Source: Spirochaetales bacterium | GTDB taxonomy: Bacteria > Spirochaetota > Spirochaetia > DTKZ01 | Direction of reading: 5' to 3' | NCBI GenBank assembly: GCA_017998025.1 | Contig: JAGODW010000062.1 | Location: 1-7,696 of the forward strand | DNA length: 7,696 bases | Shown here: positions 1 to 7,696 of the stretch, piece after piece | Numbering within the stretch: position 1 is the first letter of the stretch | How the letters are laid out: each line of letters begins with the position of its first letter | The notes under the pieces: model-generated | Seen by the model: the letters and a program-made list of their open reading frames with translations, nothing else | Told to the model about the DNA's origin: nothing | Databases searched by the model: none | Program-made: the position numbers and the translations under genes

Positions 1-2063
1 GTTACCGAACCACCCGCTACTGTATACCGCACAGTTCCAGAATCGACATCGACTTTGTTCGGTCTACCTGCTCCAGAAAGAACAAGAGTCCCCGTATTAT
101 TCAACGTACCATTGATGGTAAGATTATTTGCCCCGATAGTAAGGCTGGCTCCTGTATCAATGGTCAATTGATTAATAGACCATGCCACTGCCGGAAGTAC
201 CGGATACTGAGAACAGCCAGAGGGGATGATAATATTTTCAGTACCATCATTTAGCGATGGCGCAGTTCCCCCCGCCCAGTTTGTATCGGTCGTCCAGCTT
301 GTATTGGTATTCCCATTCCAGACATACGTCGGATTTGTATCCAGGATGGTAATGATCTTATCATCTACACTGGTCCAGACCGTTCCCCCATTTACCGACA
401 GTTCTAATCGGCCTGATGAGGCTGCATCCGTTGTGGTATCAATTTGAAGAGGAGTACCAGACCCAATAGTCAAGGTATTGGTTACGGCAAAATCGGTAGT
501 TACATCGATCAAAATTGTTCTGCTATCTGGATAGCTAACAGTACCTCCTACTATTCCTCCCCCCGTCCCCCCTACTGTAAGAGTCGGAGAAGTTACCGTA
601 GTAAGGAACTCTGCAGACAACGCTGATGAAAACCGAATTCGGATATCATTCGCTGCCGTAATGTTAGCTGTTCCTGAGTCGGTTATGGTAATCACCGGGA
701 GATTGACTGGAGCCTGATCAGTACGATAGGTAAGATTTGAGGCAGATGAAATCGATGGAAGTAAATCTGATTGGAATGTCACCGAAGCTGTGGTAGAACC
801 AGAACTCCCAAAGCTGCTGGAACCTCCAGTCCCATCCCAATATACCCGAACCGTAACTGGTTCAGCAGCTGCATCAGTTACCGTAAAGGTAGCAAGCCCA
901 TCCCCGCCGGTACTGAGCAGTTCTGCAGCAGCCGTACCATTATTATTCGGAGCAATCGAAGCAGATCCGTTAACTGTAACATAGACATTTCGTACATAGG
1001 GGACAGGATTTCCGTTGCTATCAACAATCTGTAGAGTGAAAGAAGGACTGGAACCGGTTAAAGCTGTGGTTGACTGAGGATTGATTGTTACTGCATAGGG
1101 AGCTGGCGGTGTATAGGGTGCTGCATAGGTTCGCAGTATAGTTCCTGAGGGGTTTTCAAACCAGAACATACTGGTATTGATCGCTGGTTCTGTTCCAGAT
1201 CCCTCTGTGACCTGAAGACGCCAGGTTCCATTCGTTTCAGTGCCAATCGTATAATTTGTCGTAGCTGCAGAGGTAGACCATGTAGTACCTTCACCAGAAA
1301 CAGTAGGAGCTGTTAACGATGTTCCACTTTTATTCCATGCTGCTAAAGCTTCTCCACTATCCATATCCCAGTTTACGTAACTGATATCTCCCGTAGCACT
1401 ATCCGGTACAAAAGGATACAAATTCCACGTCGTACCCGCATTGTTCAATAAAGCCAGAGTCCAGCAATATGCAAAAGCGCGAATTTCTGTAGAACCGGTA
1501 GGATTCCCGCTAGTAGAGTAGGAAACATCCAGCTGAAATCCGTTTTTATTCCCATTCGGAGCCGCCGCAACTATTTTAAAATAGTACTTGTTTCCTATCT
1601 TTTCCCCCTGTGATGGGGAGACCCCTGAAAAGTACTGCCATCCCGTTTCTGTAGTATAATTTTTTGTATCCAGAATAGTACCTGTGGTTGCCTCTGTAAG
1701 ACTTGCAAAGGTAAGTTGTCGGGAAGTTGCAGAAGAAAGCGTACCGCTTCCCCCTACCAGGTAATACGTCCAGGTGCCACCGGTTCCCTGATCAGGAGAA
1801 ACTCCGGTTAATCCCGGATCGCTTATTGCAAAATATAAGGTAGAAGTAACTGTATCCGGAACCTCATAAAACACAACCATGTAAGGATCAGGATCACCAT
1901 TTCCAGCAACACCTGTTGCTTGTATGTAGTTAGAAGCTTCAGCAGGGATGCGGCTCTGGGCATGTAACGAAAGAGGAAGAATAAACAGAGCAGCACATAA
2001 GAAAACCATACATAAGCACCATTGCCTTTCAAACCTTTTTAAAAACAGCCAAAACTGAAACAT
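1..2063 (-). CDS. Large secreted Ig-like/beta-rich surface protein, N-terminal 687 residues (3' end outside window)
   Basis: The frame is open from the ATG at 2063 to the window edge: 687 codons and no stop. The ATG is preceded by AAGGGAG at a 6-base spacing. Residues 1-35 form a signal peptide: a basic n-region (KRFERQW), a hydrophobic stretch at about 16-33, and a signal peptidase I site after SLHA (35/36). There is no lipobox cysteine. Residues 36-320 are Thr/Ser/Gly-rich with many short beta-strand-like segments. A Pro-rich linker (about 322-333) leads into an invasin-type Big_1-like domain (about 332-432, with DSNGNPVPYV and GDGLATFTVTDA). Another beta domain covers about 436-580. A module beginning YVWNGNTNTSW (580-590), with NWAGG and IIIPSG, then opens a regular LTI/LTINGTL strand pattern (about 631-687) suggesting a beta-helix. 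Such modules are known from large exported proteins of spirochaetes and Bacteroidetes. I infer an extracellular or outer-surface adhesin-like or structural protein; the ligand and full length are unknown. Confidence 0.85.
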   Translation of the reverse strand, partial: MFQFWLFLKRFERQWCLCMVFLCAALFILPLSLHAQSRIPAEASNYIQATGVAGNGDPDPYMVVFYEVPDTVTSTLYFAISDPGLTGVSPDQGTGGTWTYYLVGGSGTLSSATSRQLTFASLTEATTGTILDTKNYTTETGWQYFSGVSPSQGEKIGNKYYFKIVAAAPNGNKNGFQLDVSYSTSGNPTGSTEIRAFAYCWTLALLNNAGTTWNLYPFVPDSATGDISYVNWDMDSGEALAAWNKSGTSLTAPTVSGEGTTWSTSAATTNYTIGTETNGTWRLQVTEGSGTEPAINTSMFWFENPSGTILRTYAAPYTPPAPYAVTINPQSTTALTGSSPSFTLQIVDSNGNPVPYVRNVYVTVNGSASIAPNNNGTAAAELLSTGGDGLATFTVTDAAAEPVTVRVYWDGTGGSSSFGSSGSTTASVTFQSDLLPSISSASNLTYRTDQAPVNLPVITITDSGTANITAANDIRIRFSSALSAEFLTTVTSPTLTVGGTGGGIVGGTVSYPDSRTILIDVTTDFAVTNTLTIGSGTPLQIDTTTDAASSGRLELSVNGGTVWTSVDDKIITILDTNPTYVWNGNTNTSWTTDTNWAGGTAPSLNDGTENIIIPSGCSQYPVLPAVAWSINQLTIDTGASLTIGANNLTINGTLNNTGTLVLSGAGRPNKVDVDSGTVRYTVAGGSV

Positions 2064-2069
2064 TCTTTA

Positions 2070-2140
2070 CTCCCTTAATCCCCATAGCCAAATTCTACCG
2101 CACCAACCTACAGAATACATGACTCTCTCTGCTTTGTTAA
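2070..2140 (-). promoter_or_regulatory. Predicted sigma70-type promoter and RBS of the surface-protein gene
   Basis: On the minus strand, TTAACA (2140-2135) lies 17 bases before TATTCT (2117-2112); these match the -35 and -10 consensus at 5/6 and 4/6 positions. Transcription would start near 2105, giving a leader of about 40 bases that ends in the AAGGGAG ribosome binding site (2076-2070). The call rests on consensus matching only. Confidence 0.4.
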
Positions 2141-2197
2141 TTTTGTACAATTAGTGATTTGCAGAAAATCAAATACACCCGTTTCCTCCGTATTAGA

Positions 2198-2233
2198 GTA
2201 TAGCAAACCTTTTGTGTTTGCTGTATATTTTTT
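2198..2233 (+). promoter_or_regulatory. Leader hairpin with T-run before the coiled-coil gene (attenuator or operator candidate)
   Basis: The perfect inverted repeat AGCAAAC (2202-2208) / GTTTGCT (2216-2222) has a 7-base loop. It extends outward to an 11-pair stem (2198-2208 with 2216-2226) if two G-T pairs are allowed. One base later come six T residues (2228-2233), then the ribosome binding site GGAG (2238-2241). The form fits an intrinsic terminator or attenuator at the end of the leader, but the stem is AT-rich. The same dyad could instead be a binding site for a dimeric repressor. Confidence 0.4.
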
Positions 2234-2247
2234 CTATGGAGTTAAGC

Positions 2248-2718
2248 ATGGAAAACTATGCAGAAATCCTGGAAACGGAACTGGAGGAGGCTGTTCAGGT
2301 AAAGAACAAACAGGCGCTCCGCCGGTATTCCCTGCTCCTTGCTCAGAACTTAGTATCCAGAGAAGAACACCGTAACGAAATCGACTTGATCCGAACCGAC
2401 ATCCGCTCCCTCGCAGAAGCAATGCAGCGGGGGTTCGATTCCATGGAGAAACGTTTTGAAGCCGTAGATAGACGCTTCGAACTTATGGAACAACGTTTTG
2501 AAGCGATAGATAAGCGGTTCGAAGACAACTCCCGCTACCTGGAAGCCCGGTTTGACGATATAAGCAAGCGCTTTGATGATGTAAACAAGCGTTTTGAGGA
2601 CGTAAATAGGCGGTTTGAGGACGTTAACAAGCGGTTCACCATGATGTTCACCTTCATCACCTTTGGTTTCTCTATCATAACGATAGCTATTGTGTTATTC
2701 GGATACTTCGTCCGATAA
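2248..2718 (+). CDS. Membrane-anchored heptad-repeat coiled-coil protein (Bdr-like)
   Basis: The product is 156 residues. I place the start at the ATG at 2248 because GGAG (2238-2241) lies 6 bases upstream; the in-frame TTG at 2212 and ATG at 2236 lie in the leader hairpin or the SD itself. Residues 1-60 are a charged, mostly helical head. Residues 61-130 are a regular coiled coil with RF-type heptads: Phe at 63, 70, 77, 84 and 91, then 102, 109, 116, 123 and 130. The 91-to-102 step is an 11-residue hendecad that shifts the register. The last three heptads (111-130, DVNKRFE type) are nearly identical. Residues 131-153 are a hydrophobic membrane segment, followed by FVR. With no signal peptide, the likely topology is C-terminally anchored with the coiled coil in the cytoplasm. 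Repeats plus a C-terminal anchor recall Borrelia Bdr proteins and similar bacterial proteins; homology is not proven. The hisA gene follows after 15 bases, suggesting cotranscription. Function is unknown. Confidence 0.85.
   Translation: MENYAEILETELEEAVQVKNKQALRRYSLLLAQNLVSREEHRNEIDLIRTDIRSLAEAMQRGFDSMEKRFEAVDRRFELMEQRFEAIDKRFEDNSRYLEARFDDISKRFDDVNKRFEDVNRRFEDVNKRFTMMFTFITFGFSIITIAIVLFGYFVR
2434..2637 (+). repeat. 21-base in-gene tandem repeats encoding RF heptads
   Basis: Residues 63-130 of the coiled-coil gene are encoded by imperfect 21-base units, each giving one seven-residue heptad. The units at 2578-2637 are the most alike (DVNKRFE, DVNRRFE, DVNKRF) and look like recent duplications. 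Earlier units have diverged (EAVDRRF, ELMEQRF, EAIDKRF). A 33-base unit for residues 91-101 interrupts the 21-base spacing without breaking the frame. Confidence 0.8.
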
Positions 2719-2733
2719 TTTTATAGTTCAGCC

Positions 2734-3477
2734 ATGGTTATAATCCCTGCAATCGACATCTTAAATGGGCAGTGTGTTCGTCTTACTGAGGGAAATTACG
2801 AAAACGCCGTATACTATGATTCGGATCCGGTAGAACAGGCCCGATCTTTCGAAACCCTGGGGATTCGAAGAATCCATATTGTCGATCTGGATGCTGCCCG
2901 GGGAGAAGGAAAGACAAATCGGGAGGTGATTCGCCGCATACGGGAAACCATGCCCTGTATCCTCGAAGTGGGGGGAGGAATACGATCGGAAGAAGATGTA
3001 AAAGAGTTGATCGATAGGGGAGTGGATCGGCTGATCCTGGGTACGATTCTCGTGAAGGATTCGGATTCCGTAGCCCGGTGGGTATCCCGGTATGGAAAAC
3101 GGTTCTTAGCGGGGATCGATGCCCGTGATGGAGAAGTGCGAATATCCGGATGGCAGGAGGGTACGGGAATCCCCGATACCGAAGTCGCTCGGCGGGCAAA
3201 GAATATGGGGGTATGCGGGATTATCTATACGAATATTTCCCGGGACGGTACATTAACAGGCCCGGATTTTGAGCGTACGGTTCATATTGCGGAGATTTCC
3301 GGTCTTCCCGTGGTGCTTTCGGGGGGAGTGTCTTCTGAGCAGGATATACGGAAAGCGGCTGAATTAGAAAACCAGGGTATTGTGGGGGCAATTGTGGGTA
3401 AAGCCCTCTATGAAAGAAAGATAAACCTGGCATCATTACTCCGAATCTATCCGCAACCCTCACAGATCGAATGGTAA
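2734..3477 (+). CDS. hisA: HisA, phosphoribosylformimino-5-aminoimidazole carboxamide ribotide (ProFAR) isomerase
   Basis: This 247-residue protein has the usual HisA length and is a full (beta/alpha)8 barrel. It catalyses the cytoplasmic ring-opening isomerisation of ProFAR to PRFAR, the fourth step of histidine synthesis. The catalytic pair is visible as Asp8 (IPAIDI) and Asp129 (AGIDARDG), with Thr166 (IIYTNISRDGT) at the third active-site position. Phosphate-binding loops appear as EVGGGIR (78-84 region), LSGGVSS (195-201) and GAIVGKALYE (218-227). DLDAARGEGKTN (51-62 region) matches the conserved early barrel loop. The ATG lies 15 bases after the coiled-coil stop and has no recognisable ribosome binding site, so translation may depend on coupling or a leaderless transcript. 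The HisIE gene follows after 14 bases. HisF and HisH, its usual partners, are absent from the window. Confidence 0.96.
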   Translation: MVIIPAIDILNGQCVRLTEGNYENAVYYDSDPVEQARSFETLGIRRIHIVDLDAARGEGKTNREVIRRIRETMPCILEVGGGIRSEEDVKELIDRGVDRLILGTILVKDSDSVARWVSRYGKRFLAGIDARDGEVRISGWQEGTGIPDTEVARRAKNMGVCGIIYTNISRDGTLTGPDFERTVHIAEISGLPVVLSGGVSSEQDIRKAAELENQGIVGAIVGKALYERKINLASLLRIYPQPSQIEW

Positions 3478-3481
3478 TGGC

Positions 3482-3491
3482 AGGAGAACAT
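3482..3491 (+). promoter_or_regulatory. Ribosome binding site that fixes the HisIE start
   Basis: AGGAG (3482-3486) lies 5 bases before the ATG at 3492. It favours this start over the in-frame ATGs at 3471 and 3477, the first of which overlaps the hisA stop codon and has no ribosome binding site. Confidence 0.75.
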
Positions 3492-4091
3492 ATGAAAGAA
3501 GATACGCTTCCACTGATTGTATGTGATGAGACGGGTCGGTTCCTGTTTCTCGCCTATACAAATCGGAAAGGATATACCAAGAGCATCGAACAGGGGGCTC
3601 TATGGGCTATTCATCCGGATACGGATCGCCTCTTGCCCAACGGGAACGAAGCTCGCCTGAAAACGATGGAAGATCGAGAGTTCTACTATTATGCAGAGGT
3701 TTCTCTCTCTTCCTCATCCGACCTATCGGAGAGGAACCTGCAGGAGGAAGCCGCTGGTTCTACACACTCTGTTTCCGATCATCCTGTCTCTCAGCCTCCA
3801 GAACCCTCGTTTCCCCGGGCTCTGGAAGGGATACTTGATTCGCTGATCCAGGTCATTAAAGAACGAAAGGCAAACCGTCCGGAGGGATCGTATACCACAT
3901 ACCTCTTCAACTCCGGGATAGAGAAGATTCGTAAAAAAACAGGAGAAGAGGCTATAGAACTCATTTTAGCCCGGCGCCGGGAAGATATTGCGTTCGAAGC
4001 GGCGGATCTTATCTACCATCTTCTCGTACTGCTGGAAGCAGAAGATATCGATTTACGAGAAGTGCTGGAAGAACTAAACCGACGCCGATAA
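3492..4091 (+). CDS. hisE: HisIE-type protein: remnant HisI domain fused to intact HisE (phosphoribosyl-ATP pyrophosphohydrolase)
   Basis: The product is 199 residues. The C-terminal part (about 109-197) is a complete HisE domain, which hydrolyses phosphoribosyl-ATP to phosphoribosyl-AMP, the second histidine step. It shows RKANRPEGSYTTYL (125-138), the Mg-binding pattern KTGEEAIE (149-156, Glu152/153/156) and EAADLIYHLLVLL (169-181, Glu169 and Asp172). The N-terminal part (about 6-71) resembles the start of HisI, phosphoribosyl-AMP cyclohydrolase (IVCDETGRFLFLAYTN, then SIEQGALW). It lacks the SRSR and W-x-KG motifs and has no DCDxD or CHTG/SCF motifs, so cyclohydrolase activity is very unlikely. 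Residues 72-108 are a Ser/Glu/Pro-rich linker. The gene sits 14 bases after hisA in the same apparent operon, and its stop is 8 bases from that of convergent leuB. A working HisI must be encoded elsewhere if the pathway is complete. Confidence 0.88.
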   Translation: MKEDTLPLIVCDETGRFLFLAYTNRKGYTKSIEQGALWAIHPDTDRLLPNGNEARLKTMEDREFYYYAEVSLSSSSDLSERNLQEEAAGSTHSVSDHPVSQPPEPSFPRALEGILDSLIQVIKERKANRPEGSYTTYLFNSGIEKIRKKTGEEAIELILARRREDIAFEAADLIYHLLVLLEAEDIDLREVLEELNRRR

Positions 4092-4099
4092 AAACGTAC

Positions 4100-5287
<1,188 letters not shown>

Positions 5288-5321
5288 GCTTTATGGAACG
5301 TAAATCACGGAGGTTTTACCA

Positions 5322-7298
5322 ATGGACGTAAAGAGACTACAGGCTGTTGCCCTTTCTGTACGGACCCTTTCGATGGATGCTATTCAGAAGGCAAACTCAG
5401 GACACCCGGGATTGCCCCTTGGCTGTGCGGAATTAGGCGCTCTCCTCTATGGGGAGATACTATCCCACTACCCTCAGGATCCTTCCTGGCCGAATCGGGA
5501 CCGGTTTATTCTCTCCGCGGGGCACGGATCCATGTTCCTGTATTCACTTCTTCATTTATCCGGCTATTCTCTTACGCTGGAGGATATTAAGAATTTCAGG
5601 CAGCTTCATTCAAAGACTCCCGGTCATCCAGAATATGGGCATACCCCCGGAGTAGAAACCACCACAGGCCCCCTGGGTCAGGGAATCTCCAATGCCGTAG
5701 GCATGGCCATTGCAGAGAGAATGCTCGCCGGAAAATTCAACACCCCGCAGCATAAAATCGTAGACCACTTCATCTATGCCCTGGCAGGAGATGGTTGTAT
5801 GATGGAAGGAATTGCCTCTGAGGCTGCATCCCTCGCGGGGCATCTTCGCTTAGGAAAGCTGATCGTTTTCTACGATTCTAATAAGATCTCGATCGAAGGA
5901 TCTACCGATATCACCTTTACAGAAGATGTAGGAAAGAGGTTCGAAGCCTATGGATGGCAGGTTCTAAAGGGAGATATGTATGATATTCCAGATACGGCAG
6001 AACTGATTTCCCGGGCTAAAAGGGAAACAACCCGCCCCTCTCTCATTATCCTCAAGTCTGTGATCGGGAAGGGGGCTCCCAACAAACAGGGTTCCCACGA
6101 AGTACACGGAGCAGCATTGGGAACCGATGAGGTTAAGGCGGCAAAACGGGCGTTAGGGGTTCCGGAAGATGCGGAATTTTTTGTGCATCCCGATGCAGTT
6201 GCCTATTTCGCGGATCAACAGAAACGATGGGAAAAAACTTACCAGAATTGGAAAACTCTCTTTGAAACCTGGAGCAAGGCAAACCCGGATCTTCGAAAGG
6301 AATGGGACCGCTGGGTCTCTAAAAATCCGGATCCATACCAGACTTTATCGTTGCCCGAGTATAAAATCGGCGAAAAAGTAGCTACACGGGCTGCCAGCGG
6401 AAAGTGCCTTCAGATGATTGCCAAACAAATCCCCAACCTGGTAGGAGGATCCGCGGATCTCGCCCCTTCAAACAATACAGCCCTGCCCGAATACGGAGAC
6501 TTCTCCGTGGAAAATCCCACGGGCCGCACCCTCCACTACGGTGTGCGGGAGCATGCCATGGGGGGTATTTCCAATGGGATCAGCCTGTACGGTGGGTTAC
6601 GAGCCTTCTGTGCTACGTTTTTAGTCTTTTCCGATTACATGAAACCTGCTATTCGCCTGGCAGCCCTGATGCAGCAGCCGGTGATCTATCTCTTTACCCA
6701 TGATTCGATCTTTGTGGGAGAAGACGGCCCAACTCACGAGCCGATAGAGCAGATTGCCTGCCTCCGAAGTATTCCCCACCTCCGGGTTTTTAGACCGGGA
6801 GATGGAGAAGAGACAGCCTGGGCCTGGAAGACTGCATTGTCCCGCGTTGATGGTCCTACCGCGCTGGTTCTAAGCAGGCAGAACCTGGAAGTGTATCCCA
6901 AGGCAGATAAAGATTGGAAGAAAACGGCTCAGCAGGGGGCGTATATTGTAAAAGAAGCAGAAGGGAAACCTGACCTGGTGATCGTTGCAACCGGGTCCGA
7001 AGTATCCCTCGCGTTAAAAGCCACAGAGCTGTCGGGAAAAAAGAATGTTCGAGTGGTTTCAATGCTTTGCCGGGAACAGTTCCTGGCGCAGAAAGAGGAT
7101 TTCAGAAAAAAAATCCTTCCTGCCGGGGTGCGAACCATCGTAGCAGAGCTGGGAAGCTCTCAGGGATGGGAAGGGTTTGTACAGTCTCCCGGCGATCTCT
7201 TCACCCTGGACGATTTCGGCCTATCGGGTCCGGGGAATCAGGTAGCCGAAGCGTTAGGAAGAAGCGAGAAACACCTGGTGCAATTGATCAACCGATAA
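5322..7298 (+). CDS. tkt: Transketolase
   Basis: The product is 658 residues, full length for bacterial transketolase. It moves two-carbon ketol units between sugar phosphates in the non-oxidative pentose phosphate pathway, using thiamine diphosphate and a divalent metal in the cytoplasm. The ThDP domain (about 1-310) has NSGHPG (25-30, His28), SAGHGS (65-70, His68), GPLGQG (116-121) and the ThDP motif from GDG (156-158) to DSNK (185-188), plus HEVHG (259-263). The pyrimidine-binding domain (about 347-520) has [10 protein letters not shown] (375-384), the catalytic Glu410 in [25 protein letters not shown] (458-474) and SRQN (518-521). The C-terminal domain (about 535-658) includes [18 protein letters not shown]-like GGAGG at 5309-5313 lies 8 bases before the ATG, which fixes the start. 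No key residue is missing. The gene appears monocistronic, ending in a hairpin-rich region. Confidence 0.97.
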   Translation: MDVKRLQAVALSVRTLSMDAIQKANSGHPGLPLGCAELGALLYGEILSHYPQDPSWPNRDRFILSAGHGSMFLYSLLHLSGYSLTLEDIKNFRQLHSKTPGHPEYGHTPGVETTTGPLGQGISNAVGMAIAERMLAGKFNTPQHKIVDHFIYALAGDGCMMEGIASEAASLAGHLRLGKLIVFYDSNKISIEGSTDITFTEDVGKRFEAYGWQVLKGDMYDIPDTAELISRAKRETTRPSLIILKSVIGKGAPNKQGSHEVHGAALGTDEVKAAKRALGVPEDAEFFVHPDAVAYFADQQKRWEKTYQNWKTLFETWSKANPDLRKEWDRWVSKNPDPYQTLSLPEYKIGEKVATRAASGKCLQMIAKQIPNLVGGSADLAPSNNTALPEYGDFSVENPTGRTLHYGVREHAMGGISNGISLYGGLRAFCATFLVFSDYMKPAIRLAALMQQPVIYLFTHDSIFVGEDGPTHEPIEQIACLRSIPHLRVFRPGDGEETAWAWKTALSRVDGPTALVLSRQNLEVYPKADKDWKKTAQQGAYIVKEAEGKPDLVIVATGSEVSLALKATELSGKKNVRVVSMLCREQFLAQKEDFRKKILPAGVRTIVAELGSSQGWEGFVQSPGDLFTLDDFGLSGPGNQVAEALGRSEKHLVQLINR

Positions 7299-7300
7299 AA

Positions 7301-7384
7301 CGGCTGGAGCAGGGATACAGCCGCTAGGGTTATAGGGACTGCCTTAAAAAGGGGGCAGTCTCTTTATCCCCTATAGGGAAAAAA
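7301..7384. terminator. Hairpin cluster between convergent genes, probable bidirectional terminator
   Basis: Two bases after the tkt stop, CGGCTG (7301-7306) pairs with CAGCCG (7318-7323). Next comes a 9-pair stem, GGGACTGCC (7335-7343) with GGCAGTCTC (7354-7362), which includes one G-T pair and extends imperfectly to GGG (7327-7329) with CCC (7368-7370). A palindrome, CCCTATAGGG (7369-7378), and six A residues (7379-7384) complete the region. The plus strand has only a moderately U-rich tail after the main stem (7361-7367), so termination strength is uncertain. The position between tkt and an oppositely directed gene supports a shared terminator. Confidence 0.55.
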
Positions 7385-7392
7385 CTTGATCC

Positions 7393-7696
7393 TTAACCTA
7401 TCTTGATTTGAGAGTCCTCTTTCTCCGTAAGCAACAAAGAGATCTGCTCCCGGATAAATAACAGTTCGGGAATCACTGCCTGGAGGATCCGGGTGCACTC
7501 TGCGAAGTCTCCCCCTGCAGAAACTTTCTGCAACATATCCAACGATCGGGCTAACTCTTCCCTTTCCAACAGCAGAGCCAGATTCCTCAGAGAACGGCTT
7601 TTCTGTTGCAACCCATCAAAATTATTACCGGCTAAGTCCTCTTCCATCTTTGGCAGGAAAGCGGTGATATCCGTTGCGAAATTCCGGCAGATGTCC
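7393..7696 (-). CDS. C-terminal 100 residues of a protein ending in a degenerate Hpt-like domain (5' part outside window)
   Basis: The minus-strand frame is open from the window edge to TAA at 7395-7393. An ATG at 7647 lacks a ribosome binding site, and the similarity begins upstream of it, so I treat this as a partial gene and not a small standalone one. The fragment is strongly helical and follows the four-helix Hpt pattern: a helix with FATDITAFLPKMEEDL, a short NNFDGLQQ turn, then the helix that normally carries AHSLKG, then ELARSLDMLQKVSAGGDF and a last helix to about fragment residue 90. The AHSLKG position reads SRSLRN, with Arg (fragment residue 34) in place of the phosphorylated His. 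Hpt domains pass phosphoryl groups between response regulators and often sit at the C-terminus of hybrid sensor kinases. This copy should not be phosphorylatable at that site. The family call is by eye, with no search; another helical bundle is possible. Confidence 0.55.
   Translation of the reverse strand, partial: DICRNFATDITAFLPKMEEDLAGNNFDGLQQKSRSLRNLALLLEREELARSLDMLQKVSAGGDFAECTRILQAVIPELLFIREQISLLLTEKEDSQIKIG

Noticed and set aside
226..1034. Several plus-strand open frames opposite the surface-protein gene
   Set aside because: They overlap a continuous minus-strand frame with a signal peptide and family-like domains, have no ribosome binding sites, and encode low-complexity sequence.
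2212..2247. Longer N-terminus of the coiled-coil protein from TTG 2212 or ATG 2236
   Set aside because: These codons lie in the leader hairpin, T-run or SD; the ATG at 2248 has GGAG at a 6-base spacing.
2434..2637. The 21-base tandem units as a CRISPR or satellite array
   Set aside because: Units are contiguous, diverged, in frame and encode coiled-coil heptads; there are no spacers.
2783..3463. Minus-strand open frames opposite hisA
   Set aside because: hisA is complete with catalytic residues; the opposite frames are Pro/Arg-rich shadows without recognisable features.
3492..4091. Calling the gene a bifunctional HisIE enzyme
   Set aside because: The HisI metal-binding and catalytic motifs are absent, so only the HisE activity is supported.
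7393..7647. A standalone 84-residue gene starting at ATG 7647
   Set aside because: There is no ribosome binding site, and the frame and helical similarity continue upstream to the window edge.

Overview
This window looks like a stretch of chromosome from a spirochaete, probably Treponema- or Spirochaeta-like. The lineage is an inference. It rests on a small heptad-repeat coiled-coil protein with a C-terminal membrane anchor that resembles the Borrelia Bdr family, a very large secreted Ig-like/beta-rich surface protein, and a compact gene layout. No rRNA, tRNA, CRISPR array, insertion sequence or phage gene is visible.

Layout. From the left edge to 2063 the minus strand carries the first 687 codons of a large exported protein; its end lies outside the window. 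A 184-base divergent region (2064-2247) separates it from a plus-strand cluster: a membrane-anchored coiled-coil protein (2248-2718), hisA (2734-3477) and a HisIE-type gene (3492-4091). This cluster runs head-on into leuB on the minus strand, with only 8 bases between the two stop codons. A second divergent region (5201-5321) separates leuB from a full-length transketolase gene (5322-7298). Beyond a hairpin-rich stretch (7301-7384), the minus strand holds the last 100 codons of a protein that ends in an Hpt-like helical domain. No gene-free stretch exceeds 300 bases.

How the genes fit together. HisA and the HisE half of HisIE act in histidine synthesis, LeuB in leucine synthesis, and transketolase supplies pentose and erythrose phosphates (ribose-5-phosphate is the source of PRPP for histidine). 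The rest of the his and leu pathways is not here, so these are scattered pathway genes and not complete operons.

Points most worth attention: (1) leuB has no Shine-Dalgarno sequence, but a good sigma70-type promoter sits so that transcription should start at or within a base of its ATG, predicting a leaderless mRNA; (2) the HisI half of HisIE is a remnant without the metal-binding and catalytic motifs, while the HisE half is intact; (3) the Hpt-like C-terminal domain has Arg where the phosphorylated His is expected; (4) the coiled-coil protein has two blocks of heptads joined by one 11-residue step, is probably cotranscribed with his genes, and is preceded by a hairpin plus T-run. I do not see a clear new multi-gene defence or mobile system in this window.
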